Of a stretch of DNA of 6,627 nucleotides, positions 1 to 6,414 are shown in pieces (the first letter of the stretch is position 1; every line of letters begins with the position of its first letter). The DNA is taken from the NCBI GenBank assembly GCA_024639025.1, contig JAHEJF010000094.1, positions 1 to 6,627 on the forward strand. Reading direction: 5' to 3'. Below the pieces are notes generated by a model, which saw nothing but the letters and a program-made list of their open reading frames with translations, was not told the DNA's origin and searched no databases. This stretch comes from Ahrensia sp. (GTDB taxonomy: Bacteria; Pseudomonadota; Alphaproteobacteria; Rhizobiales; Rhizobiaceae). The translations under genes and the position numbers were made by a program.

Positions 1-723
1 CACGAAGAAGGCTCTGTGGACACCGAGGACCGGGCGCGTTTTGGCGGCTTGCTGGACCTGAGCGAACTTGATGTTGCGGACGTCATGATCCACCGGACTG
101 CAGTGGAAATGATCAATGCCGATGAACCAGCCGAAGTGCTCGTAAAGCAGATACTCGAAAGTCAGTACACCAGATTGCCACTTTGGCGCGGCGAAACCGA
201 CAACATTGTCGGGATCGTCCATGCAAAGGACCTTTTGCGCGCGCTACACGCCGTAAACAACGATCCGACAAAGATCGATATCGCGAAGGTCGCTAACAAA
301 CCCTGGTTTGTGCCTGAAGCGACCATGCTTCACGACCAACTCAACGCCTTCTTGCGTCGAAAAGCCCATGTTGCTTTGGTCGTGGACGAATATGGCGAAT
401 TGGAAGGATTGGTCACTCTGGAGGACATTATTGAGGAGATCGTCGGTGAGATCGCCGACGAGCATGATATCGATATGTCCGGTGTGAAAACAGAACCTGA
501 TGGTTCTGTCGTGGTGGAAGGGACCGTACCCATTCGCGATCTCAACCGTGCACTGGGCTGGAACCTGCCAGATGATGAAGCGACGACTGTGGCAGGCCTG
601 GTTATTCATGAAGCCAAATTGATTCCGGCAGAGAAACAGGCGTTCACCTTTTACGGGAAACGATTCCTGGTACTCAAACGCGACAAAAACCGGATTGAAA
701 CGCTGCGTGTAAAATCGGTCTGA
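1..723 (+). CDS. CorC/HlyC family transporter, C-terminal part (5' end outside window)
   Basis: This is the cytoplasmic half of a CorC/HlyC (CNNM-like) membrane protein, a family linked to Mg2+ and Co2+ export or resistance. The frame is open from base 1 and gives 240 residues before the TGA stop. The first CBS domain spans about residues 25-80 (VADVM at 25-29, then YTRLPLW at 56-62 and GIVHAKDLL at 71-79). The second spans about 102-152 (VALVVDEYGELEGLVTLEDI, followed by EEIVGEI). The C-terminal CorC_HlyC domain runs from about 170 to 238 (VEGTVPIRDLN, then TVAGLV). The GTG at 16-18 encodes a valine in the linker and is not taken as the start, because the family carries an N-terminal DUF21 membrane domain, which must lie before the window. 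CBS pairs usually bind adenine nucleotides. The stop abuts the stop of bolA on the other strand. The family call is firm; the transported ion cannot be read from the sequence. Confidence 0.93.
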   Translation, partial: HEEGSVDTEDRARFGGLLDLSELDVADVMIHRTAVEMINADEPAEVLVKQILESQYTRLPLWRGETDNIVGIVHAKDLLRALHAVNNDPTKIDIAKVANKPWFVPEATMLHDQLNAFLRRKAHVALVVDEYGELEGLVTLEDIIEEIVGEIADEHDIDMSGVKTEPDGSVVVEGTVPIRDLNRALGWNLPDDEATTVAGLVIHEAKLIPAEKQAFTFYGKRFLVLKRDKNRIETLRVKSV

Positions 724-1011
724 TCACCAACGCACCTGATCATTGCTCGCCGCAGGTTCCAGAGCCAGCGCATGCAATCCATCGTCAAGCACCGGTTTCA
801 GCAATTCATTGATCATACGATGCCGCTGAACCCGATTTATACCGTCGAACTTGGCAGAAATCACGCGCACCCGCATATGGGTTTCACCCGAACCATCAGC
901 TGTGCCGCCAGCATGGCCTGCATGCAATTGGCTCTCATTGATGACTTCGAGTCGAACCGGTGAGAGCGCTTGGGTCAATATGTCATGGATACGCTTTTCA
1001 ATTGGACCCAT
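724..1011 (-). CDS. bolA: BolA family protein
   Basis: This 95-residue protein has the length and motifs of the BolA family. BolA proteins pair with monothiol glutaredoxins, often around a shared [2Fe-2S] cluster, and act in iron-sulfur handling or as regulators. Visible signatures are ESQLHAGH (26-33), GETHMRVRVIS (42-52), FDG (55-57), the RHR motif at 63-65 with the conserved histidine H64, and the LHAL segment at 79-82. H64 and the H30/H33 loop are the candidate cluster ligands. I start at the ATG read from 1011, because GGAAGG (1020-1025 on the minus strand) lies 8 bases upstream. A longer reading to 1077 would add 22 residues, rich in tryptophan, that do not resemble the family. The gene is divergent from the J-domain gene and ends directly against the CorC-like gene. 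Whether this copy acts as an iron-sulfur factor or a DNA-binding regulator cannot be told from the sequence. Confidence 0.93.
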   Translation of the reverse strand: MGPIEKRIHDILTQALSPVRLEVINESQLHAGHAGGTADGSGETHMRVRVISAKFDGINRVQRHRMINELLKPVLDDGLHALALEPAASNDQVRW

Positions 1012-1019
1012 TTCAGTCA

Positions 1020-1025
1020 CCTTCC
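1020..1025 (-). promoter_or_regulatory. Ribosome binding site of bolA
   Basis: GGAAGG on the minus strand lies 8 bases before the ATG read from 1011. It decides the start of bolA in favour of the 95-residue form. Confidence 0.7.
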
Positions 1026-1088
1026 AGCCTTGCAACCAACGCCATGTACAGTTAAACCGGTGCGTCGCCAAATGCACCTTCTATTTGC

Positions 1089-1117
1089 GCTTTTCGCATT
1101 GGTGATTTCGCTGTCAA
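1089..1117 (-). promoter_or_regulatory. Possible bolA promoter
   Basis: A perfect TTGACA (minus strand, 1112-1117) stands about 100 bases before the bolA start in the divergent gap. The hexamer 17 bases downstream (AAAAGC) is a poor -10 box, matching the consensus at only two positions. Alphaproteobacterial -10 boxes are often degenerate, so the call rests on the -35 box and the location alone. Confidence 0.3.
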
Positions 1118-1124
1118 TCCTTGT

Positions 1125-1138
1125 TTATGGGCCCATAA
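1125..1138. promoter_or_regulatory. Perfect 14-bp palindrome, possible operator
   Basis: TTATGGGCCCATAA reads identically on both strands and ends 16 bases before the ATG of the J-domain gene. Its place in a divergent promoter region and its perfect dyad symmetry suit a binding site for a dimeric regulator. It could also form a 5' leader structure, although a stem with no loop would not fold fully. No regulator can be named. Confidence 0.35.
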
Positions 1139-1154
1139 GTCCCAAATTGGTGTC

Positions 1155-1772
1155 ATGACCTCAAAATCAAAATACTTCGATAGTATCCGCATCAATCCAG
1201 GCGGAAAGAAAAAGAAAGCAGAAGAAGCTGCCCGCAATATGTGCCAATGGGCCGATTGTGAAAACCCCGGCGCGCACAAGGCGCCTGCAGGTCGAAATCG
1301 TGAAGGCGAGTATCTGTGGTTTTGCGTCGACCACGTGCGCGAATATAACAAGAATTACAACTATTTCTCAGGCTTGTCTGACGACGAAATTGCCAAATTC
1401 CAGAAGAGTTCCCAGGTCGGCGATCGACCAACATGGAAGATGGGAACGGCACATACGGCTGCACAAAAATCAGCGCCGATTTTCTCGGATTTGAAGTCCG
1501 GCTCGGCAAAAGCCCATCGCATGCGTGACCCCGAAGCTTGGGCCAATGCAATAAATGCAAAACCGGTGCGCCGCCTCAAGCCGTTGGAAGCCAAGGCCAT
1601 ACGCACACTTGGTTTGGAGAAGACCGCGACCTCCGAAGAGATCAAGGCAAAATACAAGGAACTGGTCAAGAAGCACCATCCTGATGCAAATGGTGGCGAC
1701 CGAACCTCTGAAGAGATTTTTCGCGAAGTTATTCAGGCACACAAAATTCTCAAATCAGCTGGCATGGTATAG
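1155..1772 (+). CDS. J-domain protein with N-terminal Cys/His cluster
   Basis: This 205-residue protein carries a J domain at its C-terminus (about 145-202). The domain has the helix II region EEIKAKYKELVKKHHPD and the invariant HPD triad at 175-177, which stimulates the ATPase of DnaK-type Hsp70s. The opposite end is unlike DnaJ: it begins with a basic stretch (GGKKKKAEEAA, 16-26) followed by C30, C35, H41, C57 and H60, a spacing that could hold a zinc ion. A tyrosine/asparagine-rich segment, EYNKNYNYFSG, lies at 63-73. There is no glycine/phenylalanine region and no DnaJ-type CxxCxGxG zinc finger, so it is not a general DnaJ. The ATG at 1155 is chosen because the SKYFDSIRI opening resembles what I recall of alphaproteobacterial relatives; its ribosome binding site is weak. 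It precedes cobS by 54 bases on the same strand. Its client is unknown. Confidence 0.88.
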   Translation: MTSKSKYFDSIRINPGGKKKKAEEAARNMCQWADCENPGAHKAPAGRNREGEYLWFCVDHVREYNKNYNYFSGLSDDEIAKFQKSSQVGDRPTWKMGTAHTAAQKSAPIFSDLKSGSAKAHRMRDPEAWANAINAKPVRRLKPLEAKAIRTLGLEKTATSEEIKAKYKELVKKHHPDANGGDRTSEEIFREVIQAHKILKSAGMV

Positions 1773-1778
1773 GCCAGC
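1758..1778 (+). other. Inverted repeat spanning the stop of the J-domain gene
   Basis: GCTGGC (1758-1763) and GCCAGC (1773-1778) can pair around a 9-base loop that contains the stop codon. A further CTGGC at 1806-1810, just before the cobS ribosome binding site, could compete for the GCCAG arm. There is no T-run after the stem, so this is not a classical terminator. It may be chance, or a weak structure tuning cobS expression. Confidence 0.25.
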
Positions 1779-1817
1779 AACAATATAGGGCGACGATGCT
1801 GCTGACTGGCGCATCTT

Positions 1818-1822
1818 GGAGG
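1818..1822 (+). promoter_or_regulatory. Ribosome binding site of cobS
   Basis: GGAGG stands 4 bases before the ATG at 1827. It is the strongest Shine-Dalgarno sequence in the rightward run and contrasts with the weak site of cobT. Confidence 0.75.
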
Positions 1823-1826
1823 AAAA

Positions 1827-2813
1827 ATGAACAAGATTGATCTGGATATAGGCGAGCTTCCGGACACGACCGTTAAGGTGCGCGAAACGTTCGGCATTGA
1901 TTCTGATATGGTTGTACCGGCTTACAGCACACCGAATACCTACTGCCCGGAAATCGATCCCGATTACCTGTTTGATCGGCCAACGACCTTGGCGATTCTT
2001 GCCGGTTTTGCGCACAATCGGCGCGTCATGGTCTCGGGTTACCACGGCACCGGAAAGTCGACCCATATCGAACAAGTCGCAGCACGCCTGAACTGGCCCT
2101 GTGTCCGGATCAATTTGGACAGCCATGTCAGCAGAATTGACCTGGTTGGCAAAGACGCAATTGTCCTCAAGGATGGCAAGCAAGTCACGGAATTCAAAGA
2201 CGGCATATTGCCATGGGCTTATCAGAACAATGTGGCATTGGTGTTTGATGAATACGATGCCGGTCGCCCGGATGTGATGTTCGTGATTCAGCGGGTTTTG
2301 GAGTCTTCAGGACGATTGACCCTGCTTGATCAGAGCCGCGTTATTCGCCCCCACCCTGCGTTCCGCCTGTTTGCGACAGCGAACACCATTGGTTTGGGTG
2401 ATACGACCGGCTTGTACCATGGCACTCAGCAGATCAACCAGGCACAAATGGATCGCTGGTCAATTGTGACCACGCTTAACTATTTGCCGCACGATCATGA
2501 GGTCGCGATTGTTCTGGCCAAGGCCAAGCACTATCAAAACGCTGAAGGTGTCGAGATTGTCAATGCAATGGTCCGGTTGGCGGACCTGACGCGAAATGCG
2601 TTTATTGCGGGAGATCTTTCAACGGTGATGTCGCCGAGAACGGTCATTACCTGGGCAGAAAACGACGCAATCTTTAACGATCTGGGCATGGCGTTCCGTC
2701 TGACGTTCCTGAACAAGTGTGATGATCTGGAGCGCACGCTTGTAGCCGAGTTCTACCAGCGCTGCTTTGGTGAGGAACTCGAAGAATCTGCAGCCAATGT
2801 TGTGCTGAGTTAG
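1827..2813 (+). CDS. cobS: Cobaltochelatase AAA+ subunit CobS
   Basis: CobS is the AAA+ ATPase subunit of the aerobic cobaltochelatase CobNST. It works with CobT to power CobN, which inserts Co2+ into hydrogenobyrinic acid a,c-diamide in the cytoplasm. The protein has 328 residues, close to the usual length of about 330. The CobS N-terminal segment (residues 1-35, with [17 protein letters not shown]) is intact. The Walker A motif GYHGTGKS is at 71-78, Walker B LVFDEYD at 138-144, a sensor-1-like ATAN at 183-186 and the DRW motif at 209-211. SPRT at 269-272 lies where AAA+ proteins carry sensor 2. Long stretches match what I know of CobS from Pseudomonas denitrificans and rhizobia almost residue for residue. 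The gene lies 54 bases after the J-domain gene and 10 bases before cobT. No frameshift or missing motif is seen. Confidence 0.98.
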   Translation: MNKIDLDIGELPDTTVKVRETFGIDSDMVVPAYSTPNTYCPEIDPDYLFDRPTTLAILAGFAHNRRVMVSGYHGTGKSTHIEQVAARLNWPCVRINLDSHVSRIDLVGKDAIVLKDGKQVTEFKDGILPWAYQNNVALVFDEYDAGRPDVMFVIQRVLESSGRLTLLDQSRVIRPHPAFRLFATANTIGLGDTTGLYHGTQQINQAQMDRWSIVTTLNYLPHDHEVAIVLAKAKHYQNAEGVEIVNAMVRLADLTRNAFIAGDLSTVMSPRTVITWAENDAIFNDLGMAFRLTFLNKCDDLERTLVAEFYQRCFGEELEESAANVVLS

Positions 2814-2823
2814 GCATCTCCAA

Positions 2824-4737
2824 TTGGCAGGTCCAGGTGACAATTCGGCTAGAAGGCCCAACCAGAAGGTCGATACCGAACCGTTCAAAAGGGCGGTTAC
2901 CGGTTGCATGCGGGCGATTTCAGGTGAGCAAGAATTGGAGGTTGTTTTCTCCACGGACAAACCTGCATTTGCCGGCAATCATGCCCGTGTACCGGACCTG
3001 CCTAAACGGGTTACAAAAAAGGATGTAATGGTGACGCGCGGTGTGGGCGACTCCATGGCATTGCGCTCGGCCTGCCACGACGCATCTGTCCACCGCAGCA
3101 TGATGCCCGAAGGCGATCAGGCCCGCGCAGTGTTTGAAGCTGTGGAACAGGCAAGGGTGGAATCTATCGGCGCTCTGCGCATGCCCGGTGTCAGCGACAA
3201 TTTGGCAGCCATGGTGGAAGACAAATTCATCAGAAACAATCTGTCAGGGGTCACCGAGAAGGAAAACGCGCCGATTGAAGAGGCAATAGGACTGGTTGTG
3301 CGGGAACGGCTGACCGGACGAGAATCACCCGAGGGTGCCGCGCCAATTGCCAATCTTTGGCGAAATTGGATCAATGACAAGGCTGGCGACGAAATCGACC
3401 GGCTGGCTGAAAACATCGAGGATCAGGCTGCATTCGCCAAAACAGTTCGCGACATGCTGTTTCGCATGGAGATGGCAGATGATTATGATGGCAGCGGCCA
3501 GGATGATGAAGATCAAGAGTCCGACGATGAGACGCCACCCGATGACGGCGAAGAGGATGATGGCGGGCTGGACGATCAGGATTCTGGTGACGAAACCTCC
3601 GACCAGGATGACTCTCCCATTGAAAGCGAAGATGCAGATACCGGTGAGATGGACGCGTCGGATGCCACAACAGATGACATAGACGATGATCCGGACCAAG
3701 ATGCTGAAGAACCGGGAGAAGCGCAGCGGCCTGACCCCGGTTTCCACGACATATTGTCAGATATCGACTACAAGATTTTCACCAGCGAGTTTGATGAAAC
3801 CATCGGCGCGGAGGAATTGTGCGATCAGGCCGAACTGGAACGCCTTCGCACATTTCTCGACAAGCAACTTGCCAATCTGCAAGGCGTTGTGGGACGACTC
3901 GCCAATCGCCTTCAGCGCAGATTGATGGCGCAACAAAACCGGTCTTGGGATTTCGATCTCGAGGAAGGTTATCTCGATCCAGCCCGCTTACCGCGCTTGA
4001 TCATTGAAGAACAGGCTGGCGGATTTGGCGCGCTTTCATTTAAAAAAGAACGCGAAGCCAATTTCCGCGACACTGTCGTCACACTGCTGATCGACAATTC
4101 TGGTTCGATGCGCGGGCGACCCATCACGGTTGCCGCTACATGCGCAGACATTCTTGCTCGCACGCTCGAACGCTGTGGAGTTAAAGTTGAAATACTCGGG
4201 TTCACCACCCGTGCCTGGAAGGGCGGCCAGGCGCGCGAAGCGTGGCTCAAGAGCGGAAAACCCAATGAACCAGGACGTCTCAACGATTTGAGACACATTA
4301 TCTACAAATCTGCTGACGCGCCTTGGAGACGCGCCAACAAAAATCTTGGCTTGATGATGCGTGAAGGCCTGCTCAAGGAAAACATCGACGGTGAAGCCCT
4401 GACTTGGGCTTATCGGCGCCTTGCTTCTCGGCCGGAGCAACGAAAAATTCTGATGATGATATCTGATGGAGCACCGGTTGATGATTCAACGCTGTCGGTC
4501 AACCCTGGCAACTATCTCGAAAGGCACTTAAGGGCCGTCATTGAGGAAATTGAAAACCGGTCCAGTGTCGAGATGCTTGCGATCGGTATCGGACACGACG
4601 TAACCCGTTACTACCGTCGCGCTGTGACAATCGTTGATGCCGAAGAGTTGGCGGGCGCGATGACGGAACAACTCGCTGCTCTATTCGACGAAGGTGGAAA
4701 TGCAAGATCACAAACGCAATTCAAACGTCGGGCATAG
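2824..4737 (+). CDS. cobT: Cobaltochelatase subunit CobT
   Basis: CobT partners CobS in a chaperone-like ATPase complex that activates CobN for cobalt insertion. The product has 637 residues, close to the usual 630 or so. The CobT N-terminal domain covers about 15-215 ([16 protein letters not shown] at 17-32, [11 protein letters not shown] at 71-81). An acidic linker follows at about 219-300. The C-terminal von Willebrand A domain spans about 415-620, with the metal-ion-dependent adhesion site DNSGS at 424-428, a threonine pair at 461-462 and SDGAP at 547-551. The start is placed at the TTG at 2824. The frame is closed upstream by a TGA at 2806-2808 with no ATG between, and the next ATG (residue 29) would remove conserved residues. 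The GDNSAR opening also fits the family. Only a weak AGG (2812-2814) precedes it, so translation may be coupled to cobS, whose stop is 10 bases upstream. The tail overlaps the next gene. Confidence 0.97.
   Translation: MAGPGDNSARRPNQKVDTEPFKRAVTGCMRAISGEQELEVVFSTDKPAFAGNHARVPDLPKRVTKKDVMVTRGVGDSMALRSACHDASVHRSMMPEGDQARAVFEAVEQARVESIGALRMPGVSDNLAAMVEDKFIRNNLSGVTEKENAPIEEAIGLVVRERLTGRESPEGAAPIANLWRNWINDKAGDEIDRLAENIEDQAAFAKTVRDMLFRMEMADDYDGSGQDDEDQESDDETPPDDGEEDDGGLDDQDSGDETSDQDDSPIESEDADTGEMDASDATTDDIDDDPDQDAEEPGEAQRPDPGFHDILSDIDYKIFTSEFDETIGAEELCDQAELERLRTFLDKQLANLQGVVGRLANRLQRRLMAQQNRSWDFDLEEGYLDPARLPRLIIEEQAGGFGALSFKKEREANFRDTVVTLLIDNSGSMRGRPITVAATCADILARTLERCGVKVEILGFTTRAWKGGQAREAWLKSGKPNEPGRLNDLRHIIYKSADAPWRRANKNLGLMMREGLLKENIDGEALTWAYRRLASRPEQRKILMMISDGAPVDDSTLSVNPGNYLERHLRAVIEEIENRSSVEMLAIGIGHDVTRYYRRAVTIVDAEELAGAMTEQLAALFDEGGNARSQTQFKRRA
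3478..3720 (+). other. Acidic low-complexity linker of CobT
   Basis: This stretch encodes residues 219-299 of CobT. I count 42 aspartate or glutamate residues in 219-300 and no lysine, arginine or histidine. Asp/Glu-rich linkers between the N-terminal and von Willebrand A domains are known in CobT and in the related BchD/ChlD magnesium-chelatase subunits. The linker is presumably flexible and may contact partner subunits or metal. The repeated GAT/GAC/GAA/GAG codons make the DNA itself low in complexity. Confidence 0.85.
4690..4694 (+). promoter_or_regulatory. Ribosome binding site of the phytase-like gene, inside cobT
   Basis: GAAGG lies within the last codons of cobT, 5 bases before the ATG at 4700. 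It supports that ATG over the in-frame GTG at 4694, which overlaps the site itself. Confidence 0.55.
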
Positions 4738-5740
4738 AGCAAAAGCACCAGCATGGCTCGCTTTGCTGGCGATCTGTGCTGGATTCCTGGTCAACCAAGC
4801 ATATTCGGCTGGCACTGAAGTTGAAGCCAGGGCAATCAAACAGTTCTTGATAGGATCAGACCAAACACAATTTGGCCCACTGGAATTTTCCGGCGGATTA
4901 GAGATGGTTGGAACATCGCCGAACTTCGGTGCGATTTCGGGCATAGATTTTATAGAAGGTCAGACTAGATTTGTTGCAGTGGCCGATACTGGTTTCTGGA
5001 TTCGGGGCACAATCAATCGAGAAGACAACAACGCCCCTGCGGGCCTGTCTGATATTTCGATTGAAGAGATAACGGGAAAGACCGGTGCTGTCATTGATGA
5101 GAAATGGCAGGCAGACGCAGAAGGCATCATAGTCGCTGGTCAGCAGTTCATCGTGTCGTTTGAGCGCGCCCACAGAATAGCCAGTTATAAGGAAAGTGCG
5201 GACGCCGCGCCAAAACTGCTCAGTGAATTCGCGCCGCCTGTACCTCTCTACGAATTGCGAAATAACCGCGGATTTGAAGGAATCGCAATTGCTCCATCGA
5301 CGTCGAATCTTGAAGGCAGCCTTGTAGGCATCAGCGAGAAAAGTCTCGACAAAAATCGAAATATCATGGGCTTTGTGAAGTCAAAAACGGCGCAATCATT
5401 TGAGTTTTCGGTTGCGCGCAAGGATGAGTTTGACATCACCGACCTTGCATTCCTTCCAAATGGAAATCTCATCATTCTGGAGCGACGCTTTAATGTTTCT
5501 GACGGCATTGGAATGCGTCTGCGTCACATCAAGTCAGAAGACATTGAGCCTACAGCAACTGTGGATGGTCCAATCATTCTGGAAGCCGACTTTTTGTATC
5601 AGATCGATAATATGGAGGGATTGGCGATTACCGCGGATCCCGATGGCACGCCACGGCTGACGCTTGTTTCTGATGACAACCACTCGCTATTGCAGCGCAA
5701 TTTATTGCTGGAGTTTCGTCTGACCGGCGGGATTCGCTAG
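4700..5740 (+). CDS. Exported esterase-like/phytase-like protein (COG4246 type)
   Basis: This 346-residue protein resembles the 'esterase-like activity of phytase' family (Phytase-like, PF13449). These are predicted beta-propeller proteins outside the cytoplasm whose substrate is mostly unproven. A basic N-terminus ([11 protein letters not shown], 5-15) leads into a hydrophobic stretch (about 17-33) and a likely signal peptidase site after AYSA near residue 37. No twin-arginine motif is present, so export is probably by Sec. Family-like motifs recur along the chain: GGLE (65-68), FGAISGIDF (76-84), DTGFWIR (97-103), DAEGI (139-143), SFERAHRI (153-160), NRGFEGIA (189-196), [11 protein letters not shown] (245-255), NMEGLAI (304-310) and SDDN (324-327). 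The repeated acidic-EG motifs fit propeller blades. The gene starts inside cobT with a 38-base overlap, so it is very likely co-transcribed. A role in cobalamin synthesis is not shown. A GTG at 4694 is an alternative start. Confidence 0.82.
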   Translation: MQDHKRNSNVGHRAKAPAWLALLAICAGFLVNQAYSAGTEVEARAIKQFLIGSDQTQFGPLEFSGGLEMVGTSPNFGAISGIDFIEGQTRFVAVADTGFWIRGTINREDNNAPAGLSDISIEEITGKTGAVIDEKWQADAEGIIVAGQQFIVSFERAHRIASYKESADAAPKLLSEFAPPVPLYELRNNRGFEGIAIAPSTSNLEGSLVGISEKSLDKNRNIMGFVKSKTAQSFEFSVARKDEFDITDLAFLPNGNLIILERRFNVSDGIGMRLRHIKSEDIEPTATVDGPIILEADFLYQIDNMEGLAITADPDGTPRLTLVSDDNHSLLQRNLLLEFRLTGGIR

Positions 5741-6330
5741 AACTTTTTTCGAATGCCAAATGTATGTGCATTGTGACCACCAGACATGTTTTCAAAGGTT
5801 TTCAGCAAGCCTGAGCGATGATGCGTTCTGTAAAAGAATTCCGTTTCAGGGTTCTGTTTCAAACTAAATGACAACTCAGGTCCCAGATAAACTAGAAGCC
5901 TTCCTTCCGTTCCAGCACTGTCTGCGCGGCGTGTTTCAATTCCGATTGTGTGGCTGACAAGGCTGAAACCCACAGTCATTCGCGGCGCCACAACGAGTGG
6001 CCCTATACCAATTCCCTTGTAGCGGATAGCAGCGCCGGTGAACAATTCACCGCTGACCGGCTCGCCATCTCCAGTGCGAATCGCGCCACCGATCTCCCCG
6101 CCAACAAAAAACCCAGTGCCCAGTTCAAGAAAGTCGCGATGATAAATTGCGCCGAAATTAAAATTGGGTTCCAGTTCACCACCCAAAGGTATATTGGCAT
6201 CGCCCGGAAAAGAGGATTCGGCAAACATCCCGCCAAATATTGCGACACTTTGGCTGAGATTTGACTGATCGGCAAAGCTGTTTGCTGCCGACATCATTAT
6301 CAGCACTATTGCGATCAAACTCCGATACAT
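5737..6330 (-). CDS. Exported protein, probable outer-membrane beta-barrel, possibly PagL-like
   Basis: I do not recognise this 197-residue protein firmly. It has a clear signal peptide (MYRSLIAIVLIMMSAANSFA, 1-20) and then alternating glycine-rich amphipathic strands, such as LELGTGFFVGGEIGGAIR, ending in a C-terminal phenylalanine (GIRKKF). This is the pattern of a small outer-membrane barrel. Near the end, YRTHHRSG (167-174) followed by an acidic E180 loosely recalls the His-x-Ser motif of PagL-type lipid A 3-O-deacylases, but the spacing to the acidic residue differs from Pseudomonas PagL, so the enzyme call is weak. I start at the ATG read from 6330, with GGGGTG (6335-6340) just upstream; a TTG read from 6342 would add four residues and overlap that site. 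The stop shares the CTAG palindrome with the phytase-like gene on the other strand. Confidence 0.75.
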   Translation of the reverse strand: MYRSLIAIVLIMMSAANSFADQSNLSQSVAIFGGMFAESSFPGDANIPLGGELEPNFNFGAIYHRDFLELGTGFFVGGEIGGAIRTGDGEPVSGELFTGAAIRYKGIGIGPLVVAPRMTVGFSLVSHTIGIETRRADSAGTEGRLLVYLGPELSFSLKQNPETEFFYRTHHRSGLLKTFENMSGGHNAHTFGIRKKF

Positions 6331-6334
6331 AAAA

Positions 6335-6340
6335 CACCCC
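6335..6340 (-). promoter_or_regulatory. Ribosome binding site of the outer-membrane protein gene
   Basis: GGGGTG on the minus strand lies 4 bases before the ATG read from 6330 and supports that start over the upstream TTG. Confidence 0.5.
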
Positions 6341-6350
6341 AAACGCTACC

Positions 6351-6365
6351 GGGCACAGTTTGCCC
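6351..6365 (-). other. Small hairpin in the leader of the outer-membrane protein gene
   Basis: GGGCA (6351-6355) and TGCCC (6361-6365) form a perfect 5-bp stem with a 5-base loop, 21-35 bases before the ATG. No T-run follows on the minus strand, so it is unlikely to end transcription from the upstream transporter gene. It may be an untranslated leader structure or chance. Confidence 0.3.
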
Positions 6366-6382
6366 CTTTATGCGAGGTGATG

Positions 6383-6401
6383 CAATTAATTTACGTAATT
6401 G
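6383..6401. other. AT-rich dyad between the last two minus-strand genes
   Basis: CAATTA (6383-6388) and TAATTG (6396-6401) form an inverted repeat with a 7-base spacer, and a perfect 8-bp palindrome TTACGTAA (6391-6398) is nested within it. The site sits in the 84-base gap upstream of the outer-membrane protein gene, where a promoter or operator could lie. I could not find a convincing -35/-10 pair around it. Confidence 0.3.
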
Positions 6402-6414
6402 TCTATTAGGAAAG

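Larger units (their letters stand above)
1012..1154. promoter_or_regulatory. Divergent intergenic region between bolA and the J-domain gene
   Basis: This 143-base gap must hold the promoters of both bolA (leftward) and the J-domain–cobST run (rightward), unless the latter has an internal promoter. It contains the bolA ribosome binding site, a TTGACA box on the minus strand, a small 4-bp hairpin (TGCG at 1086-1089 with CGCA at 1095-1098) and a 14-bp palindrome at 1125-1138. I found no convincing rightward -35/-10 pair. I also see no B12-box-like cobalamin riboswitch, and the gap is short for one. Confidence 0.5.

Noticed and set aside
1009..1077. Longer N-terminus for BolA starting at 1077.
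   Set aside because: The extra 22 residues do not resemble BolA, and the internal ATG has a well-spaced GGAAGG site.
772..1105. Plus-strand open frames across bolA and the gap before the J-domain gene.
   Set aside because: They run antisense to bolA, show no domain, and bolA has clear family motifs.
1773..1826. Possible cobalamin riboswitch before cobS.
   Set aside because: The gap is only 54 bases and shows no B12-box-like core; a cobalamin riboswitch is much longer.
1755..2183. Minus-strand open frame of 142 codons over the start of cobS.
   Set aside because: It is antisense to the highly conserved cobS, shows no recognisable domain and has no independent support.
3325..3747. Minus-strand open frame of 140 codons encoding a very hydrophobic, membrane-like protein.
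   Set aside because: It lies opposite the acidic linker of cobT. Asp and Glu codons (GAT, GAC, GAA, GAG) reverse-complement to Ile, Val, Phe and Leu codons, so the hydrophobicity is an artefact of the coding strand.
4036..4440. Minus-strand open frame of 134 codons opposite the CobT von Willebrand A domain.
   Set aside because: It is a shadow of a strongly conserved coding region, with no family motif.
5744..5754. T-run after the phytase-like gene, with a flanking ATTCG/CGAAT repeat, considered as an intrinsic terminator.
   Set aside because: The T-run is the reverse of the lysine and phenylalanine codons at the end of the minus-strand gene. The repeat arms enclose it instead of preceding it, so the geometry is wrong for a terminator.
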